Positions 8,149 to 16,047 of a stretch of DNA of 64,000 bases are shown here, piece after piece (position 1 is the first letter of the stretch; every line of letters begins with the position of its first letter). The DNA lies in assembly GCF_026341775.1 (NCBI RefSeq), contig NZ_JAPEOB010000003.1, positions 806,001-870,000 of the forward strand, written 5' to 3'. The position numbers were made by a program, and so were the translations under genes. Under the pieces are notes generated by a model. It worked only from the letters and a program-made list of their open reading frames with translations, made no database searches and had not been told where the DNA came from. Origin of the DNA: Streptomyces sp. NBC_00654. Lineage in GTDB: Bacteria > Actinomycetota > Actinomycetes > Streptomycetales > Streptomycetaceae.

Positions 8149-8622
8149 TCAGCTCCGTTCCGCCCAGTAGTCCACCAGCATCTCGGTCGGCCAGGCGGGC
8201 TCACGAACCGCGCCGCGCGGCCCCATCATGGTGAAGAACGGTGACACGTCGTAGATCTTTGTGCCGACCACCGCGTCCAGATCGGTCACCCGGAGCCGAA
8301 GGCCATCAACTTCCAGCAGACGAGGGAAGCTCTGAGCCAGCTGGTTGGGGCGCCGGTGGTTGCGGTGCGCGAACGTCCCCGTGGCCGGCCACTGCGCGTT
8401 CCCCCGCGGGCTCCGTGCGTGGTACTCGACATCGTCAGGTGATGCCTGGTCGAAGTGCCACACCACCACCAGGTGGGAGAACTCCTCCAGGCCCTGCACG
8501 GAGTCGATGGGGAAATCTGTCTTGTCGAGCTGGATCACGGACTCGACGCCACCCCAGTAGTCATCGGCCACCTCGGTTCGGCCGGCGACGACTTCCCCGA
8601 TCGGATTGATGTCCAAGGCCAT
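8149..8622 (-). CDS. TrmO-like tRNA methyltransferase
   Basis: A 157-residue protein of the TrmO/TsaA-like (UPF0066) beta-barrel family. Characterised TrmO methylates N6-threonylcarbamoyladenosine at tRNA position 37 using S-adenosylmethionine. The family signature appears as TFAHRNHRRPNQL, the equivalent of the ATRxPxRPNP segment, with LEEFSHLVVVWHFD before it and GTKIYDVSPFF after it (usually DGTPVLDIKPY). It has the core domain only and lacks the C-terminal extension of the E. coli protein. The ATG at 8620-8622 is preceded by AGAGGACGG. It lies 39 bp downstream of the TPR regulator gene on the same strand, so it is probably co-transcribed. Why a tRNA modifier sits here is unclear. Confidence 0.85.
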   Translation of the reverse strand: MALDINPIGEVVAGRTEVADDYWGGVESVIQLDKTDFPIDSVQGLEEFSHLVVVWHFDQASPDDVEYHARSPRGNAQWPATGTFAHRNHRRPNQLAQSFPRLLEVDGLRLRVTDLDAVVGTKIYDVSPFFTMMGPRGAVREPAWPTEMLVDYWAERS

Positions 8623-8661
8623 GGTCCCGTCCTCTCGACTCGGATGTACGGACGCTGGCGA

Positions 8662-10053
8662 TCAATCTACTTGGGCGAGATACGAGGCGGCGCGGGCATC
8701 GAGGACTCCTACCGTAGGGATGCCGCGCTTGCGGTAGGGCGACAGTAGGTGTCGCATCTCGACGACCCCCTGCCGGGCGCGGCCCGAGTAGATTCCGTCC
8801 TCCATAGCGTCCAGGACGCTGGTCCACGTCGCGCACGCTTCTTCCACACCACCGTGGGCGATCTGCGTCGCGCCCAGATATCCGAGGGTGACCGCGTGCG
8901 TGCGCCTGAATTCAGCACCGCGCGTGCGCACTGAACGGCGAAACTCTTTCACGGCTTGCTGGCGGTCACCCAAGTCCCGCAATGTGCAGGCTGTTTCATG
9001 AGCGAGAGACGCTTCTCCGAAGAAGAAGGTCCGATCGGGCTCCTTGATCCCGTCATGGGCGTTGGATAGATCATCCTCGGCTCGCAACAAGGCTTTAGCG
9101 GCTTGGTCGTTGTGTCGGTTCGCTGCGAGGGCCCGCGCGTGCACGACGCCCAGGAGGGCTCGCTCCCGAGGGGTGGCGGCTGCGTACCGTTCCCCGTGAA
9201 CCGACGCCTGCGCGAGTTGGAGAGCTTCGCGGCGAAAGCCCATGTCGAGCGCTTGGTGGGCCATGGCCCTCATGATGTGCCCGCTCAGGGGCGCGTCCCC
9301 GGACCGGGCTGCCAGTTTCACCGCGATATTGAATCGCTGGAGCGCAACTGCGTGCTCGCTGTTGTCGAAGGCCATCCAGCCCGCGACATAGGCGAGTTCG
9401 GCTGAGGCCGAGAACATGGCGCGACGGGTCTCGTCGTCAGTGAAGCGCCCCCGGAGAAAGCTGTGAGCTTCGTGCTTCAGGTATTCGTCGACGGCACGCC
9501 GACCATGTCCGCCTCCGCGTCGTTGGTCCATGCGCGAGAATGCCAGGGTCAGCTCCCGCACGGTCTCGACATCCCCATGGCCGACCCGCTTCCGAGCCGC
9601 GGTCTCCTCCGCCGGGGGCTCCACCATGGCTGCCCACCATGTAGCGTCCGGCAAGATCAGCGCCGCCGACGAATACACGCCACCTGCCAGCAGTCGACGC
9701 CGGTCCGTGTCCACGCCACTCCCCAAGTCGCTCAGCGCGATCAGAGGATCGACGCGCCAGTCCAGCGCTTCCTGCGCCGGCGAGGTGGCGGCTGCGAATC
9801 CGACTTCTTGTGGCGTGATCTTACGCTTCAAGCGACGGGACAGCGCCTGGCACAAGATAGCCGGAGCGATCCCTGAAGGCTGGACGCCTCCGACCCACAT
9901 GCTCACGTGGGAGCGTCCGATCTTGGAGTTCTCCAGTACTTCGCCGTTCAGTGTCTCGACGGCGACGCGGTTGTACGCAGCGGTGGCCTGAGCCCGTGAC
10001 CAGCAAGCTTCCAAGAGGAGCGAGGCCAGTCGCTCATTTCTCTCGCGCGCCAT
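8662..10053 (-). CDS. transcriptional regulator with HTH and TPR-like tail
   Basis: A 463-residue protein read from the ATG at 10051-10053 (MARERNERLASLLLEACWSR). A longer GTG reading from 10089 overlaps a repeated upstream element and is less likely. The first 80 residues look like the helix-turn-helix domain of this Streptomyces regulator group (RAQATAAYNRVAVETL, then GRSHVSMWVGG as the recognition part). A linker DTDRRRLLAGGVYSSAALIL follows, then about 300 residues of alpha-helical repeats (for example HIMRAMAHQALDMGFRREAL) typical of TPR-containing sporulation/antibiotic regulators. It diverges from the HATPase operon at 10427-11519 and shares a repeated 15-bp element with it. Probably autoregulated; the ligand is unknown. 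Confidence 0.85.
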   Translation of the reverse strand: MARERNERLASLLLEACWSRAQATAAYNRVAVETLNGEVLENSKIGRSHVSMWVGGVQPSGIAPAILCQALSRRLKRKITPQEVGFAAATSPAQEALDWRVDPLIALSDLGSGVDTDRRRLLAGGVYSSAALILPDATWWAAMVEPPAEETAARKRVGHGDVETVRELTLAFSRMDQRRGGGHGRRAVDEYLKHEAHSFLRGRFTDDETRRAMFSASAELAYVAGWMAFDNSEHAVALQRFNIAVKLAARSGDAPLSGHIMRAMAHQALDMGFRREALQLAQASVHGERYAAATPRERALLGVVHARALAANRHNDQAAKALLRAEDDLSNAHDGIKEPDRTFFFGEASLAHETACTLRDLGDRQQAVKEFRRSVRTRGAEFRRTHAVTLGYLGATQIAHGGVEEACATWTSVLDAMEDGIYSGRARQGVVEMRHLLSPYRKRGIPTVGVLDARAASYLAQVD

Positions 10054-10074
10054 TCTGCGCCCCCGGACCCGAAA

Positions 10075-10089
10075 ACGATCTTTGACCAC
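10075..10089 (+). repeat. 15-bp direct repeat, copy 1 (candidate operator)
   Basis: ACGATCTTTGACCAC, identical to 10317-10331. This copy ends 22 bp or more upstream of the regulator start at 10053, in its promoter or leader. Two perfect 15-mers 242 bp apart in front of two divergent genes suggest that the regulator binds both. Confidence 0.5.
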
Positions 10090-10316
10090 GTTGGCCGACC
10101 CGCCCTGTCGGGCAGCGCGGGGACGAGCACCTGTTCACCGTAGTGCTCAACTATTGCCTGGCGCAGGAAAGATGCTCCACAGTCACCCCGCTTGAAGCTT
10201 CGGTTTCGGTGCCGAGAACTCGCAACGCGATCATGGTCGGTCCTCCCGAGACGGCTCCAGCAGACAAGGCTGCCGATGAGGAAGACGAAGACCCCGCACC
10301 GACCAGCCGACCGTTG

Positions 10317-10331
10317 ACGATCTTTGACCAC
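10317..10331 (+). repeat. 15-bp direct repeat, copy 2, inside a TTGAC repeat cluster
   Basis: ACGATCTTTGACCAC is embedded in a series of TTGAC units (TTGACGATC at 10314, TTGACCACC at 10324 and again at 10333) spaced 9-10 bp apart, nearly a helical turn. It lies directly upstream of the TTGACT/GATTAG promoter-like pair that would transcribe the HATPase operon. Confidence 0.5.
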
Positions 10332-10350
10332 CTTGACCACCCCCAAGCCC

Positions 10351-10379
10351 TTGACTCCATTCCGGGCGCTGCGGATTAG
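10351..10379 (+). promoter_or_regulatory. candidate promoter of the HATPase operon
   Basis: TTGACT (10351-10356) and GATTAG (10374-10379) are separated by 17 bp, a spacing suited to the principal sigma factor; the -10 hexamer is a weak match. Transcription would start near 10386, giving a leader of about 40 nt before the small gene at 10427. Confidence 0.4.
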
Positions 10380-10426
10380 CGGTTCCCTCTTGTAGGCCAG
10401 CTACTCGACAAGCGGGAGCACCCCAC

Positions 10427-10597
10427 ATGAACGCCTCCACCGGCACAGAAGACGCCATGGGCGCCGAACGCCTGGCCAGCGTCGGTCTGCCACGGAACCG
10501 CGTCCCTCTGGAAAGGCCGCTCGTGATGCCGGAGGGCGTGAGAGTTGAGCGCCCGCCTCACGATCTCTCCCACGGCGTGCCAAGGGGAGGAGCATGA
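10427..10597 (+). CDS. small coupled ORF upstream of HATPase gene
   Basis: A 56-residue ORF (MNASTGTEDAMGAERLASVG at the start) with GGGAG 8 nt before its ATG. Its TGA (10595-10597) overlaps the ATG of the HATPase gene at 10594, so translation is probably coupled. The peptide is basic and proline-rich in its second half and has no recognised domain. Small ORFs next to HATPase genes are common in Streptomyces regulatory clusters (compare 55181-55273 here), but I cannot assign it to a family. It may be a real small regulator or only a coupling leader. Confidence 0.5.
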   Translation: MNASTGTEDAMGAERLASVGLPRNRVPLERPLVMPEGVRVERPPHDLSHGVPRGGA

Positions 10598-11034
10598 TGA
10601 GCACTGCAACGTCCGCCGTCGTCGTGACCGCGTGCGAAGTACGGCATGGAATTGGTCCCGGTTTCGCGGTCGCTTTCGCCCCTGACGAGCGGCGAGTGGC
10701 GCACATGCGCAAGATCACCGAGGCTCATCTGCGGTTGTGGCGGGTGCCGGAGCCGACTGCCGAGAACGTGATTCTCGCGGTGTCGGAGCTCGTGACCAAC
10801 GGCATCCAACATGGGCACTGCGCTATGAGGCTGAACGCCCTCTGCCGGGACGGCGTACTGCGATTCGAGGTTACGGACGGCAACCCGAGTCCCGCTCAAC
10901 TCTCCCAGGCGGACGATGACGACCTTTCCGGCCGCGGGCTCTTCGCCGTCGCTGCGCTCGCCCGCGACTGGGGGGTCAGCGACGACGGCTACACCACCTG
11001 GTGCGACTTTCGCCTCTCCTCAGGGAGGCCCTGA
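10594..11034 (+). CDS. small HATPase (RsbW/anti-sigma-kinase-like) protein
   Basis: A 146-residue stand-alone GHKL ATPase domain. The N box is ELVTNGIQH (N69 as Mg-ATP ligand), the G1 box is VTDGNPS (D95) and the G2 box is SGRGLFAV (residues 112-119). Such proteins are either serine kinases acting on STAS antagonists or, in Streptomyces, accessory regulators paired with helix-turn-helix proteins. It overlaps a small ORF upstream (ATGATG) and the next gene downstream (TGATG), so the three are translationally coupled. Divergence from the TPR regulator suggests a functional pair. No membrane segment is seen. Confidence 0.88.
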   Translation: MMSTATSAVVVTACEVRHGIGPGFAVAFAPDERRVAHMRKITEAHLRLWRVPEPTAENVILAVSELVTNGIQHGHCAMRLNALCRDGVLRFEVTDGNPSPAQLSQADDDDLSGRGLFAVAALARDWGVSDDGYTTWCDFRLSSGRP

Positions 11035-11519
11035 TGACCGCCCTGGCGTGCGAGAGCGCTGCTCCGATTCTCGTGGCAGCATTCGCGAGCGACATCGCGA
11101 CAACTAGTCGAGTCGACCTCGGTCTGCGCCGCTTCCTGGCCTCCGATGCGATCACCGTCGAGTTGTACGACGACCTGGAGACCATCCTCGGCGAGGACGC
11201 CGCGCGCCTTTCCCCGGAGGAAAGCGCGGTCATCTCGGCCCGGCTGCGGCATGTCACCCCGTCACTCAGAGAAGTGGTCGAGCGCTCGCTGACCCCTTAC
11301 CCACCGCAGATGGACGACGTCATGGTCCGGAGCGTCGGGTTCCCTGGCCCAGGCGATGCCTACGGCCACCTGGTGCGCTTTGCCACGCGGGGCCCCGTGG
11401 GGTGTTCTTCGGCTATTCCCCAACAGTCCCGCCCCTCCCCGTTGGCACGGGCCGGGGCCGCGTGGAAAGGAGGCCTTACGTGTTCATCGACTTCCCGAGC
11501 GAACTCGAAGCCGCTCTGA
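11034..11519 (+). CDS. hypothetical protein, C-terminus uncertain
   Basis: A 161-residue reading that starts at an ATG overlapping the HATPase stop by one base. Residues 1-120 are helical and acidic with coding-like composition (RVDLGLRRFLASDAITVELY, then EDAARLSPEESAVISARLRH). The last 40 residues (Ser/Arg-rich, from GCSSAIPQQ) look like out-of-frame sequence and overlap the oxygenase start by 40 nt. Either the gene simply overlaps the next one, or a frameshift near 11400 has altered its true end; the other frame there reads VFFGYSPTVPPLPVG, which looks more protein-like. No family recognised. Confidence 0.6.
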   Translation: MTALACESAAPILVAAFASDIATTSRVDLGLRRFLASDAITVELYDDLETILGEDAARLSPEESAVISARLRHVTPSLREVVERSLTPYPPQMDDVMVRSVGFPGPGDAYGHLVRFATRGPVGCSSAIPQQSRPSPLARAGAAWKGGLTCSSTSRANSKPL

Positions 11520-12400
11520 TCGACTCTTCGCTTCCGCCATGGCAACTGGACGGGTCGTTCCTGGCGCAGTCCACCATGGAGGAATACCGGACCGCGCTGA
11601 CGGCCATCCCGCGATTCGAGGAGACCGCCGCGGCCCTGCGCCACGCGTTGACCGGGAAGGGCGGCGGGTACGCCGTACTGCGCCTGGGGAACCTCGTCAA
11701 GGTGCTGGGGTCCGGCGTCCGGTTACGGCGGCTGGCGACCGGATTCGCGGCCGAGGTAGCAATCCCCTTCTCACCCTTCCCGCGGTGGCCCCTGTGGAAA
11801 GACATCGGCGTCAAGGTCAAAAAGGACCCCGGCAAGTCCAGCGGCATCGGGTACAACGCGTTTCATATGGACCTGGTGAACGCGCGCCTGCCCCCGGATT
11901 ACACCACGCTCCTGTGCATCCGCTCCGATCCTCTCGGCGGTGGCCCCAGCATTCTCTCGGACGCCCACGCTGCGGTGGCGCGGCTGTCGGAGAACAGCCG
12001 CACTCTGCTGGCCGAGTCGGCCTACCACTACGGGACCTTCTTCGACCTGTTCGGCGTGGGCGAGGAATACAAACCGTTCCCGATCCTGGACAGCTCGGAG
12101 CTGGACGAAGGGTTCATCCGGTTCACCGCCAAGATGCTGTCGAGGTCGGATCTCGGCCAGGCGCACGCCGACGCGGCCAAGGAACTTGCCGTGGAACTCG
12201 TCCGGGGGCAGGTCTCCTTCGCGCTCCAGCCCGGGGACTTCCTCATCGTGAACCAGCGCCGGTTCCTGCACGGCCGGGAAGCGCTCCACGACGGTCAGGA
12301 GACCGTGCCGGTCGCCGATCGGCGGCTGCTCCTCCAACTCTTCCTGCGCGCGAGGGCCGACGACGGCCCGCCGCGTAGCCGGCCCAAGGCACACCGGTGA
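11480..12400 (+). CDS. TauD/clavaminate-synthase-like Fe(II)/2-oxoglutarate oxygenase
   Basis: A 306-residue non-heme iron oxygenase that would hydroxylate or otherwise oxidise a small molecule using 2-oxoglutarate and O2. The iron triad is visible: H129-x-D131 in AFHMDL, and the distal H264 in NQRRFLHGREAL. An Arg at R281/R282 is placed to bind 2-oxoglutarate. The GTG start at 11480 has an excellent site (GGAAAGGAGG, 6 nt spacing) and yields MFIDFPSELE; a longer frame from 11402 lacks one. It follows the HATPase operon directly and faces the GT2 gene. Together with the sugar genes downstream it suggests tailoring of a glycosylated or amino-acid-derived metabolite; the substrate is unknown. 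Confidence 0.88.
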   Translation: MFIDFPSELEAALIDSSLPPWQLDGSFLAQSTMEEYRTALTAIPRFEETAAALRHALTGKGGGYAVLRLGNLVKVLGSGVRLRRLATGFAAEVAIPFSPFPRWPLWKDIGVKVKKDPGKSSGIGYNAFHMDLVNARLPPDYTTLLCIRSDPLGGGPSILSDAHAAVARLSENSRTLLAESAYHYGTFFDLFGVGEEYKPFPILDSSELDEGFIRFTAKMLSRSDLGQAHADAAKELAVELVRGQVSFALQPGDFLIVNQRRFLHGREALHDGQETVPVADRRLLLQLFLRARADDGPPRSRPKAHR

Positions 12401-12516
12401 CCCGCCGAGTCCCGCCCCCAGGCCCAGCCCCCGAACACGCGGCACGGCCACAGGGTGGGGCCCGGTCGGGCACACCCGGAAAAAGTCGCGCACCCCGCTC
12501 CCCAGGCCTGTGCGCA

Positions 12517-13290
12517 CTAGATGCGCGAGTTGCGCAACGACTGCCACACGGCGCCGGCCAGTGCCCGCGTCGCTCGCGGGACCGACAGGTCCTCGTGCTG
12601 GCGGTAGAGGGTCCAGTTGTATTTGACCAAAGACATCTTGTTGGAAGACAGCGATCCCGCCTGACCAGCCCGGTACACCGCAAGCGGCTCAGCCAAGCCG
12701 CGGGCATCAGCGCCGTCCCGCATAATCGACAGCCACAGCGCGTAGTCCTGGCGCTTGCGCATCTCTGGCATGAGCCTGGTGCCCAGGACGTTACGGTCGT
12801 ACATGGCGGTGAGGGCGCCGATGTAGTCCCGGCGCAGCATCGCGTGGTAGTCCACATGCTCTCGCGCTTGGATCACCCGCCCGTTAGGCACCCAATCGGT
12901 GCTCTCGCCGTCGTAGTCGGCGTCCATCTTGAAGTAGCTGGTGAACGTCAGCGGCGCATCGCCCTCGGCAGCGAAGGCGAGCTGCTTTTCGGTCTTCTCC
13001 GGCAGCCACATGTCATCGGAGTCGAGGAACGCCACGTAGTCCCCACGGGCTCGCTCGATCGCGAGATTGCGAGCCCGGCCCGCGCCACCCCGCTCGGGTG
13101 CCGACTGCGGCAGCACGCGCTTGTCCTGGGCGGCGAACTCGCGCAGCAGATCCATCGAGCTGTCGGAGGACTGATCATCGGTGACCAGCAGCTCCACGTC
13201 GCTGTGCGTCTGTGTGAGCACCGATCGGACGGCCGCGCCGAGGGTGGCCGCCGAGTTGTAGACGGGCATCACGACAGACACCAGAGGCAC
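12517..13290 (-). CDS. family 2 glycosyltransferase
   Basis: A 257-residue GT-A glycosyltransferase, read from the GTG at 13288-13290 (MPLVSVVMPVYNSAATLGAA), which has GGAGA 7-8 nt upstream. The upstream continuation of the same frame is antisense to the dehydrogenase gene and is rejected. The nucleotide-sugar site is seen as VVMPVYN, TDDQSSD and the D-S-D metal motif FLDSDD (residues 88-93). No membrane helix is present, so it is a soluble enzyme using a UDP- or dTDP-sugar. It is transcribed divergently from the nucleotide-sugar dehydrogenase, only 66 bp away, and convergently with the oxygenase. Confidence 0.88.
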   Translation of the reverse strand: MPLVSVVMPVYNSAATLGAAVRSVLTQTHSDVELLVTDDQSSDSSMDLLREFAAQDKRVLPQSAPERGGAGRARNLAIERARGDYVAFLDSDDMWLPEKTEKQLAFAAEGDAPLTFTSYFKMDADYDGESTDWVPNGRVIQAREHVDYHAMLRRDYIGALTAMYDRNVLGTRLMPEMRKRQDYALWLSIMRDGADARGLAEPLAVYRAGQAGSLSSNKMSLVKYNWTLYRQHEDLSVPRATRALAGAVWQSLRNSRI

Positions 13291-13356
13291 AGCACATCTC
13301 CTTACCAGATCAGGAATGACGGTCCATTCAAGCACCGCAACCGAGGAGGAGCTGAC

Positions 13357-14613
13357 ATGCAGATAGTCGTCGCTGGTCAGGGCTACGTAGGGCTTCCGCT
13401 GGCCGTACGCGCCGCAGAGGTGGGGCACCGCGTGATCGGCTACGACGTGGACGCTCACCGAATTCAGCAGCTCGCCGCCGGCCACTCCTACGTCGAGGAC
13501 GTGACCTCCGCGCGGCTGCGCGCCGTGCTGGACTCCAGGGACTACTCGGCGACCACCGACGCTTCCGCGCTGGCCGGTTTCGACATCGCGGTGATCACCG
13601 TGCCGACCCCACTGCGGGACGGCGTACCCGACCTGTCCTACATCGAGACCTGCGCCCGGACCCTGGGCGAACACCTTCGTCCCGGCGCGACCGTGGTCCT
13701 GGAGTCCACGACCTACCCCGGCTGCACCGAGGAACTGTTGGTGCCGATCCTGGAGAAGGCATCGGGCCTGTGGGCCGGGGACGACTTCCTGGCCGGGTTC
13801 AGTCCCGAGCGTATCGCTCCAGGGAACAAGCGCTGGTCGTTCGACGGGACACCGAAGGTGGTGTCCGGGATCGACGCCAAGTCGCTCAACGTGATCAAGG
13901 GGTTCTACGACGGGATCTTCCAGACCACGGTCCCTGTGTCCGGGCCCAAGGTCGCCGAGCTGGCGAAGCTGCTGGAGAACACCTTCCGGCTGGTCAACAT
14001 CTCGCTCATGAACGAGCTGGCGACGCTTGCGGCGCCCCTCGGCGTGAACCTCTGGGAGGCGATCGACGCTGCCGCGACCAAGCCGTTCGGCTTCACACGG
14101 TTCACCCCGGGGCCGGGAGTCGGCGGGCACTGCCTGCCCGTCGATCCGCTGTTCCTCTCCTGGAAGGTCGAGCAAGAGCTTGGGACCTCCTTCCGGTTCG
14201 TGGACCTCGCCGACGACGTGAACCGGCACATGCCCGACTACGTCGTTCAGCGCGTCGTGGACGGCCTCGACAAGCGCGGCCTGCCGGTCAAGGGATCGCG
14301 CATCCTCCTGCTCGGCCTGACTTACAAGTACAACGCCACCGACCTGCGCAACTCCCCTTCAGCGAGAATCGCCGAACTCCTCACCGGCCTCGGCGCCGAT
14401 GTCCGCGGCGCCGACCCCAACGTCCAGGAGAGCGACACCAGCAAGCTGAACGTGCCCTGGGTCGATGCAAGCCTGCAGGAGGTGGCCGCCACCGATGCCG
14501 TGGTGCTCCTCATGGACCACACCCAGTTCGACCTCACCATGATCGAGACGAACGCGTCGTACGTTCTCGACTGCCGCAATCGCCTGTCCGGAACGAACGT
14601 CGAAACCCTGTAA
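13357..14613 (+). CDS. UDP-glucose/GDP-mannose dehydrogenase family enzyme
   Basis: A 418-residue NAD-dependent nucleotide-sugar 6-dehydrogenase, converting the C6 hydroxyl of a UDP-sugar to the uronic acid in two steps. The Rossmann fingerprint is VVAGQGYVGLPLA (GxGYVG at residues 7-12). The catalytic cysteine is C259 in GVGGHCLPVDP, with K204 and N208 in ELAKLLENTF and FSPERIAPG before them. The C-terminal UDP-binding domain contains GLTYKYNATDLRNSPS. The sequence resembles WecC/WbpA types that act on UDP-ManNAc or UDP-GlcNAc more than UDP-glucose enzymes; that preference is inference. GAGGAGGA precedes the ATG. It is the first gene of a three-gene run ending with a GT4 enzyme. Confidence 0.9.
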   Translation: MQIVVAGQGYVGLPLAVRAAEVGHRVIGYDVDAHRIQQLAAGHSYVEDVTSARLRAVLDSRDYSATTDASALAGFDIAVITVPTPLRDGVPDLSYIETCARTLGEHLRPGATVVLESTTYPGCTEELLVPILEKASGLWAGDDFLAGFSPERIAPGNKRWSFDGTPKVVSGIDAKSLNVIKGFYDGIFQTTVPVSGPKVAELAKLLENTFRLVNISLMNELATLAAPLGVNLWEAIDAAATKPFGFTRFTPGPGVGGHCLPVDPLFLSWKVEQELGTSFRFVDLADDVNRHMPDYVVQRVVDGLDKRGLPVKGSRILLLGLTYKYNATDLRNSPSARIAELLTGLGADVRGADPNVQESDTSKLNVPWVDASLQEVAATDAVVLLMDHTQFDLTMIETNASYVLDCRNRLSGTNVETL

Positions 14614-14661
14614 CTCCCGCACTCCCCTGGCCCGCCGCTGACTTCAACCCCAGGAGTTCTC

Positions 14662-16047
14662 TTGCGCGACGAATGGGAGCACGCCCACACGGACTACACC
14701 AAGCCCGCGCAGCGTCCAGCTCCGGCCTCTCTGGCCGAGAGTGAGGACGACTGGCGTCGCTGCCTGGAAGGTGACACCCCCAATGGCTGGCTGATCCAGC
14801 ACAGCGCGATGACCGAAGCGCTCGCCAGCGGCCGGCCCATGTACTTGCTGCACACCACCAAGCACATCTCCGCCATCCGCAACAGCGGTGAACTGCACGT
14901 CTCCACCGGATGCCTGGTCGGAGCCCTGTACTGCTCCCCGCTCGTCCGCCAGCGCGAGGGATGGCGCCCGCACAACCTCGGCGCGTACCTCATGCAGACG
15001 AAGCCGAACACCACGCCCATCATCTTCGAGGTCACCTCGGACGCCCCGATCCCTACCAAGGGCGTGGACTACCTGCACCTCGGCGCCATCCACCTGCGCA
15101 CGTACTTGCGCTACCAGAGCTTCCTCACCCCGGCCGAGAACGACCATCTCGAACGTGCCCTGACGGCCGGGCTCCGCACCGCGGCTGTGTTCCTCGATAC
15201 GGCCCTGCGCAACGCCGCCGGCTTCGCCACCAAGGCAACGGAGTTCATCGACCAGTTGGCTGCCGCCGTGCCCGCCGTACCGTTCCTCGGCTATCTGTAC
15301 TTCGAGGTGCTGTCCGAGTACCTGATGCTCCACTCCGCGACTCCAGAGACCAAGTCCTACGCCCAGGCCGGAGAGCTGAACAACTGGCTGTACAAGAGGC
15401 TCGCGTTTGCCGCAGTGGACGGCATGCACGAGTTGTTCGACCTGGCTCGCTTCCAGCCGTGCCACCAGCAGCTCGTCCAGCTCATCGACGGCGTGGAACC
15501 GGCTCTCGTCCCAGGGGTCGCCGAGTACGTACGGCGGCGGCTGTCCCACCTGTTCTCCCACACGGCGCTGCACCCGTCCCAGGACGCGGCCACGGTCACC
15601 TTTCGGGGCACGGATCTCGGCACGCTCCGGGAAGTCGCGCCGGGGCTGATCGGCCAGATGGTCTTCCGCGAGATCCGGTACATGCCGCGCTACCAGCAGC
15701 TCTACCACTGCTTTGAGAAGGCCAAGGCACTGGAGGCGTGGGACTACTGGAACCACGTGGGTATCCCCACGCCCTTCAACGGCATCCTTCCCAAGGGCGA
15801 GATCGGGATACACCCCGTCTACCCCCGGTCGGCCATCCGGGCGTGGACGGCCACGCAGGACAGCAAGGGCTTCCTGCATCCCGCCCAGGAGGTCGCCGCC
15901 GTCTTCACGCCGCACCTCGCGTCGTGGTGGGCGCCACCTCGTCATCGTGGACAGAAGCCCACCGCCGACTCACGGATCACGGTGGACCGAGGAGCCCCGT
16001 CTCCGCTCCCCTCCCACCGGTCATCCATCAAAGGGATCTCCGCATGA
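14662..16047 (+). CDS. unknown 461-residue protein with possible ART-like N-terminal segment
   Basis: I do not recognise this family. The TTG start at 14662 is supported by AGGAG with 5 nt spacing. Residues 60-95 (PMYLLHTTKHISAIRNSGEL, followed by VSTGCLVGALYCSP) have the His-x-Thr strand, helix, small-residue turn and later Tyr pattern seen at the opening of ADP-ribosyltransferase-fold proteins. This is a shape resemblance only, not a confirmed match. The middle and C-terminal parts are helical and Tyr/Trp-rich. There is no signal peptide or membrane helix. Its stop overlaps the GT4 start (ATGA at 16044-16047), so it is tightly coupled to sugar transfer and may act on the same molecule. Confidence 0.7.
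   Translation: MRDEWEHAHTDYTKPAQRPAPASLAESEDDWRRCLEGDTPNGWLIQHSAMTEALASGRPMYLLHTTKHISAIRNSGELHVSTGCLVGALYCSPLVRQREGWRPHNLGAYLMQTKPNTTPIIFEVTSDAPIPTKGVDYLHLGAIHLRTYLRYQSFLTPAENDHLERALTAGLRTAAVFLDTALRNAAGFATKATEFIDQLAAAVPAVPFLGYLYFEVLSEYLMLHSATPETKSYAQAGELNNWLYKRLAFAAVDGMHELFDLARFQPCHQQLVQLIDGVEPALVPGVAEYVRRRLSHLFSHTALHPSQDAATVTFRGTDLGTLREVAPGLIGQMVFREIRYMPRYQQLYHCFEKAKALEAWDYWNHVGIPTPFNGILPKGEIGIHPVYPRSAIRAWTATQDSKGFLHPAQEVAAVFTPHLASWWAPPRHRGQKPTADSRITVDRGAPSPLPSHRSSIKGISA

Larger units (their letters stand above)
10054..10426. other. divergent control region of the regulator and HATPase operons
   Basis: This 373-bp region holds two copies of a 15-bp direct repeat (10075-10089 and 10317-10331), a cluster of TTGAC repeats, and a promoter-like pair facing right. 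An open frame at 10143-10379 (plus strand) is present but has poor coding character and overlaps the repeats, so I do not call it a gene. Confidence 0.55.

Noticed and set aside
10143..10379. 78-codon plus-strand frame between the divergent operons
   Set aside because: No ribosome-binding site, mixed composition, and it overlaps the repeated operator-like elements and the promoter.
12397..13356. Upstream extension of the nucleotide-sugar dehydrogenase frame
   Set aside because: The frame is open but antisense to the GT2 gene; the ATG at 13357 with GAGGAGGA is the true start.
13291..14229. Upstream extension of the GT2 frame
   Set aside because: It is antisense to the dehydrogenase; GT2 homology begins exactly at MPLVSVVMPVYN.
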